Of a DNA stretch of 64,000 nt, positions 60,370-64,000 are shown in pieces. The translations under genes and the position numbers were made by a program. Each line of letters begins with the position of its first letter. Position 1 is the first letter of the stretch. A model generated the notes under the pieces. The model saw nothing but the letters and a program-made list of their open reading frames with translations, had not been told where the DNA came from and ran no database searches. The DNA comes from Porcincola sp945869225 (GTDB lineage Bacteria > Bacillota > Clostridia > Lachnospirales > Lachnospiraceae): positions 1 to 64,000 of the forward strand of contig NZ_JBQKGW010000013.1 of the NCBI RefSeq assembly GCF_052118625.1. Direction: 5' to 3'.

Positions 60370-61367
60370 GGAAGACACTGCAGATCGGGAGCGTCACACT
60401 CCCCAACAACCTGATCCTGGCACCGATGGCCGGCGTCAGCGATCTGTCCTTCCGCCTTCTGTGCAAGGAGCAGGGCGCCGGACTCGTCTGCATGGAAATG
60501 ATCTCCGCGAAGGCCATCTACTATGGAAACAGACACACGGATGAGCTGATGGCCACAACCGAGGCGGAGCGTCCGGTCTCGCTCCAGCTGTTTGGAAATG
60601 ATCCGGAGATCATGGCCTCGATGGCGGAGCGAATCGAGGACCGGCCATTTGACCTCTTCGATATCAACATGGGCTGTCCGGTCCAGAAGGTGGTTAAGAA
60701 CGGTGAGGGCAGTGCCCTCATGAACAATCCCAGACTGGTCTACGACATTGTGAGCGCCATGGTGAAGCGTGTGCAAAAGCCGGTGACGGTGAAGATCCGC
60801 AAGGGCTGGGATGCAAACCATGTGAATGCGGTTGAGATCGCAAAGATCGCAGAGCAGGCCGGAGCCGCGGCTGTCGCGGTTCACGGACGGACGCGGGAGC
60901 AGCTCTACTCGGGCCAGGCGGACTGGGAGATCATCCGGCAGGTAAAGGAAGCTGTTCAGATTCCGGTCATCGGAAATGGAGATGTGACCGATCCGCAGTC
61001 GGCCGGGGCACTCGTCCGCGAAACGGGGTGTGACGGCATCATGATTGCCAGGGCGGCGCGCGGCAACCCGTGGATCTTTCACCGGATCCTGACCTATGAG
61101 GAGACCGGCGTCGATCCGGGACAGCCGGATATGGAGACAGTGAAGGCTGAGATCCTCCGGCATGCCAGGATGGCAGTCCGGCAGAAGGGCGAGCGGACAG
61201 CCATGAGCGAGATGCGGAAGCATATCGCCTGGTACACGGCCGGCATGCCGCACTCCGCCATGCTGAGGCGCGCGTCCAGCTCCATTTCCACGCTGGATGA
61301 GCTGGAAAACCTGCTTGACAGAGCGGGAGACGGAGCAGCGCGGACGGACGTGGAACCCATTCGTTAA
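60366..61367 (+). CDS. dusB: tRNA-dihydrouridine synthase (DusB-type)
   Basis: A 333-aa FMN enzyme reducing uridine in tRNA D-loops. Signatures: LAPMAGVSDLSFRLLCKEQG, DINMGCPVQKVVKNGEGSAL with the catalytic Cys, VHGRTREQLYSGQADWEII and VIGNGDVTDP, plus a C-terminal helical RNA-binding domain. The ATG at 60366 overlaps the previous stop. greA is preceded by its own promoter, so dus may end this operon. Confidence 0.94.
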   Translation: MRKTLQIGSVTLPNNLILAPMAGVSDLSFRLLCKEQGAGLVCMEMISAKAIYYGNRHTDELMATTEAERPVSLQLFGNDPEIMASMAERIEDRPFDLFDINMGCPVQKVVKNGEGSALMNNPRLVYDIVSAMVKRVQKPVTVKIRKGWDANHVNAVEIAKIAEQAGAAAVAVHGRTREQLYSGQADWEIIRQVKEAVQIPVIGNGDVTDPQSAGALVRETGCDGIMIARAARGNPWIFHRILTYEETGVDPGQPDMETVKAEILRHARMAVRQKGERTAMSEMRKHIAWYTAGMPHSAMLRRASSSISTLDELENLLDRAGDGAARTDVEPIR

Positions 61368-61368
61368 G

Positions 61369-61397
61369 TTGACTTTACCCTTGCATTACGCTATAAT
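61369..61397 (+). promoter_or_regulatory. Strong promoter for greA-lysS
   Basis: TTGACT (61369-61374), 17-bp spacer, TATAAT (61392-61397), directly after the dus stop and ~105 nt before greA. Confidence 0.85.
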
Positions 61398-61501
61398 TCT
61401 GCTCTGACTGTGCGGGTTCCCGGTGCAAAGGGGACGGCAGATCAGATGGAAAAACCGTCAAAAAGGCGGAAAACATGGGTTCCGGAGAGGTGTAACGCAA
61501 G

Positions 61502-61984
61502 ATGGCAGAGATCAAAAAGACGCGCCTGACGCAGGCAGGATTTGATAAGTTGGTGGCGGAGCTTGAAGACCTGAAGGTCAACAAGCGCAAAGAGATCGCC
61601 GACAAGATCAAGGAAGCCAGAGCGCAGGGCGACTTGTCGGAGAATGCAGAGTATGATGCGGCGAAGGACGAGCAGAGCGAGATGGAGGGCCGCATCGAAG
61701 AGATCGAACAGATCATGAAGAACCACGAGATCGTCACCAATGTCGGGGACGGCAGGATCGGAATCGGCTGCAAGGTGCTCGTGAGAGATATCGAGATGGA
61801 CGAGACGATGGAGCTGAACGTGGTCGGCTCATCCGAGGCCAACCCGCTGGAGGGCTTCATCTCGGATGACTCCCCGGTCGGGAAGGCGCTTTCCGGCAAA
61901 AAGGCGGGCGACAAGGTTGAAGTTGAGACGCCGGCAGGGGTCATCGAGTATGAAATCCTGAGTGTGGAGAGAAATCAGCAGTAA
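61502..61984 (+). CDS. greA: Transcription elongation factor GreA
   Basis: A 160-aa factor that rescues backtracked RNA polymerase. The coiled coil (FDKLVAELEDLKVNKRKEIA, ARAQGDLSENAEYDAAKDEQ) carries the acidic tip DLSENAEY. The C-terminal FKBP-like domain has 'NPLEGFISDDSPVGKALSGK' and GDKVEVETPAG. GAGAGGTG lies upstream. lysS follows 25 nt after its stop, a common arrangement in Firmicutes. Confidence 0.96.
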   Translation: MAEIKKTRLTQAGFDKLVAELEDLKVNKRKEIADKIKEARAQGDLSENAEYDAAKDEQSEMEGRIEEIEQIMKNHEIVTNVGDGRIGIGCKVLVRDIEMDETMELNVVGSSEANPLEGFISDDSPVGKALSGKKAGDKVEVETPAGVIEYEILSVERNQQ

Positions 61985-62009
61985 GGAATTGACGGAGGAC
62001 AGGCAGAAA

Positions 62010-64000
62010 GTGGCAAACCAGAGACAGAACAGCGGAGAGCAGGACCTCAATCAGCTTTTGAAGATCAGGAGAGAGAAGCTGAAGACCCTGCAGGAGGAAG
62101 GAAAGGATCCGTTCCGGATCACGACCTACGACCAGACAGAGCACTCTACCGACATCAAGAATCACTTTGAGGAGATGGAAGGGAAGGAAGTGTCGATTGC
62201 CGGCCGCATGATGTCCAAGCGTGTCATGGGCAAGGCCTCTTTCTGTGATGTCCTGGACCGCTATGACAGTATTCAGGTTTACGTGGCGCGCGATCAGATC
62301 GGAGAGGATTCCTACAAGGATTTCAAGAAGTATGATATCGGCGATATCATCGGCGTGAGGGGCACCGTGTTCCGCACAAAGATGGGCGAGATCTCGGTCC
62401 ACGCTGATCAGGTCACGCTGCTCTCCAAGAACCTGGTTCCGCTGCCGGAGAAGTTCCACGGCCTTCAGGATACCGATATCCGGTACCGCCAGCGGTATCT
62501 GGACCTCATCATGAACCGGGATGTCCGCGCAACGTTTGAGAAGCGGTCCCAGATCATCAAGGAGATCCGCAATTTCCTTGACAAGCGCGATTTCATGGAA
62601 GTTGAAACACCGATGCTGGTCGAGAATGCCGGCGGTGCCGCCGCTCGCCCATTTGTCACGCACTACAATGCCCTTGACGAGGATGTCAAACTGCGCATTT
62701 CACTGGAGCTTTACCTGAAGCGCTTGATTGTCGGCGGCTTTGAACGAGTCTACGAGATCGGCCGCGTCTTCCGGAATGAGGGCGTGGACACCCGCCACAA
62801 CCCGGAGTTTACGCTGATGGAGCTCTATCAGGCGTACACCGATTACAATGGCATGATGGAGCTGACCGAGTCCATGTTCCGCTATCTGGCGGAGAAGGTC
62901 TGCGGAAGCGCCGTCATCCAGTACGAGGATACGGTCATTGATATGTCGAAGCCGTTCCGCAGGCTGACCATGATCGATGCCGTGAAGGAATATGCCGGCG
63001 TGGACTTCAGCACGATCCGCACTGACGAGGAGGCAAAGGCAGCCGCAAAAGCTCACAATGTGGAGTTCGAGGAGCGCCATAAGAGGGGTGACATCATCAA
63101 CCTGTTCTTTGAGCAGTTCTGCGAGGAGAAGATGATCCAGCCGACCTTCATCATGGATCACCCGGTTGAGATTTCCCCGCTGACCAAGAGAAAACCGTCG
63201 GATCCGTCCCTTGTCGAGCGGTTTGAGCTGTATATCTACGGCCGTGAGATGTGCAATGCATACTCCGAGCTGAACGACCCGATTGATCAGAGAGAACGCT
63301 TCAAGGCACAGGATGCGCTTGCCGCTGCTGGAGATGAGGAAGCCAACCACACCGATGAAGACTTCCTTCATGCCATGGAGATCGGCATGCCGCCGACAGG
63401 CGGAATCGGTTACGGCATCGACAGACTTGTGATGCTGCTGACGAACAGCTCCGCGATCCGCGATGTGCTCCTGTTCCCGACCATGAAGTCCCTCAACGCG
63501 AAGAAGGACAAGGGAGCGGCAGAGGAAAGCGCAGCGCCGAAGAAAGATGCGCCTGCAGCAGAGAATAAAGCTGACAATGCTTCAGCAGAGACGGCTTCGA
63601 CGGCTCCCGATGCAGATGAAAAGGATGCGTCTTCTTCCGTTCCGAAGACGCCGTCTGTCCCGGCAGGAGAGAAGCTTGACGCCGGGATCAGCTATGAGGA
63701 TGCGCTGGCGCTTCTGAAGAAGTATAATGAGGATGAATTCCACATCATCCACGGCGAGACGGTTGCGAGACTGATGGGATACTTTGCCCGGAAATATGAT
63801 CCGGAAAACGAAGCGTTCTGGAAGATCTGCGGTCTTCTCCATGATCTGGACTGGGAGAAGTGGCAGGATGCCGTGCAGCACACCGTCAAGACGGCGGAGC
63901 TGCTTCAGGAAGCCGGCGTCAGCCCGATGGTTGCGCATGCCATCGAGACCCACAATTCCGACAACAATCCGGCGCTCCCAAAGCCGGAGCATCAGATGGA
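62010..64000 (+). CDS. lysS: Lysyl-tRNA synthetase with fused C-terminal HD domain (3' end cut by window)
   Basis: At least 663 codons, open at the window end. GTG start with GGAGG 11 nt upstream. Residues ~1-500 are a class II LysRS: OB-fold (MEGKEVSIAGRMMSKRVMGK), motif 2 'EIGRVFRNEGVDTRHNPEFT', motif 3 'GGIGYGIDRLVMLLTNS'. An Ala/Lys/Glu linker (~500-550) is followed by an HD-superfamily domain: 'EFHIIHGETVARLMGYFA', KICGLLHDLDWEKW (the HD pair) and 'QHTVKTAELLQEAGVSP'. The synthetase part is complete; the HD domain continues beyond the window. Confidence 0.93.
   Translation, partial: MANQRQNSGEQDLNQLLKIRREKLKTLQEEGKDPFRITTYDQTEHSTDIKNHFEEMEGKEVSIAGRMMSKRVMGKASFCDVLDRYDSIQVYVARDQIGEDSYKDFKKYDIGDIIGVRGTVFRTKMGEISVHADQVTLLSKNLVPLPEKFHGLQDTDIRYRQRYLDLIMNRDVRATFEKRSQIIKEIRNFLDKRDFMEVETPMLVENAGGAAARPFVTHYNALDEDVKLRISLELYLKRLIVGGFERVYEIGRVFRNEGVDTRHNPEFTLMELYQAYTDYNGMMELTESMFRYLAEKVCGSAVIQYEDTVIDMSKPFRRLTMIDAVKEYAGVDFSTIRTDEEAKAAAKAHNVEFEERHKRGDIINLFFEQFCEEKMIQPTFIMDHPVEISPLTKRKPSDPSLVERFELYIYGREMCNAYSELNDPIDQRERFKAQDALAAAGDEEANHTDEDFLHAMEIGMPPTGGIGYGIDRLVMLLTNSSAIRDVLLFPTMKSLNAKKDKGAAEESAAPKKDAPAAENKADNASAETASTAPDADEKDASSSVPKTPSVPAGEKLDAGISYEDALALLKKYNEDEFHIIHGETVARLMGYFARKYDPENEAFWKICGLLHDLDWEKWQDAVQHTVKTAELLQEAGVSPMVAHAIETHNSDNNPALPKPEHQM

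Overview
The window looks like the chromosome of a Clostridia-class Firmicute, most probably a Lachnospiraceae-type gut anaerobe. This is an inference from gene content (TrpR-like YerC, AzlCD, PadR/permease-prefix/DUF4097 cassette, 4Fe-4S aldo/keto reductase, cytidylate-kinase-like protein, several SH3b surface proteins), strong AGGAGG-type ribosome binding sites, and moderately high GC. No 16S gene is present to settle it.

Layout. 1-0.5 kb: 3' end of a 23S rRNA gene, then tRNA-Asn, tRNA-Glu, tRNA-Cys and a terminator, with no 5S gene between. 0.65-7.7 kb: TetR regulator with a ferredoxin-like aldo/keto reductase, endonuclease III, a deoxyinosine glycosylase, an OhrR-like MarR, a copper csoR-copZ pair with two clear operators but no copA, a cytidylate-kinase-like protein and an AI-2E-family permease. 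7.8-17.6 kb: cell-surface block (three SH3b-domain proteins, a membrane-anchored polysaccharide deacetylase, PlsY, signal peptidase I, a radical SAM protein). 17.6-23 kb: YerC, PcrA helicase, RNA m5U methyltransferase.

23.1-40 kb is an accessory, decaying region. It holds two redox gene clusters. One is controlled by a TetR protein with two perfect operators on its own promoter. The other is headed by a MerR gene whose promoter has the 19-bp spacer typical of MerR control. Interspersed are gene remnants, several of which keep the first and last codons of a gene but have lost the middle (YhfC, aldo/keto reductase, AAA-DUF4143 ATPase, Fe-alcohol dehydrogenase, carboxymuconolactone decarboxylase-cupin, Fic). 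Also present are a group II intron maturase tail, a toxin-antitoxin remnant, an AbiEii/serine-recombinase chimera interrupted by a complete IS21 element with a 7-bp target duplication, and a membrane-anchored DnaQ-type exonuclease with a NUMOD-like tail.

40-44.7 kb: MFS transporter, PadR-permease-prefix-DUF4097 cassette with repeated operators, AzlCD amino-acid exporter. 44.9-48.8 kb: a two-gene module, a BrxD-like ATPase (DUF2791) followed by a BrxHI/Lhr-like helicase, with no other BREX gene beside it. It is the best candidate here for an incompletely described DNA-processing or defence system. 48.9-56 kb: pyrimidine salvage (uridine phosphorylase, cytidine deaminase), surface proteins and a molybdenum-cofactor operon (moaA, a MOSC-MogA fusion, a MoeA-like protein, moaC). 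56.3-64 kb: SPFH/band-7 protein, ornithine carbamoyltransferase, BirA, Dus, GreA and a lysyl-tRNA synthetase with an HD domain fused to its C-terminus, cut by the window end.

Function names come from motif recognition by eye. No database search was run.
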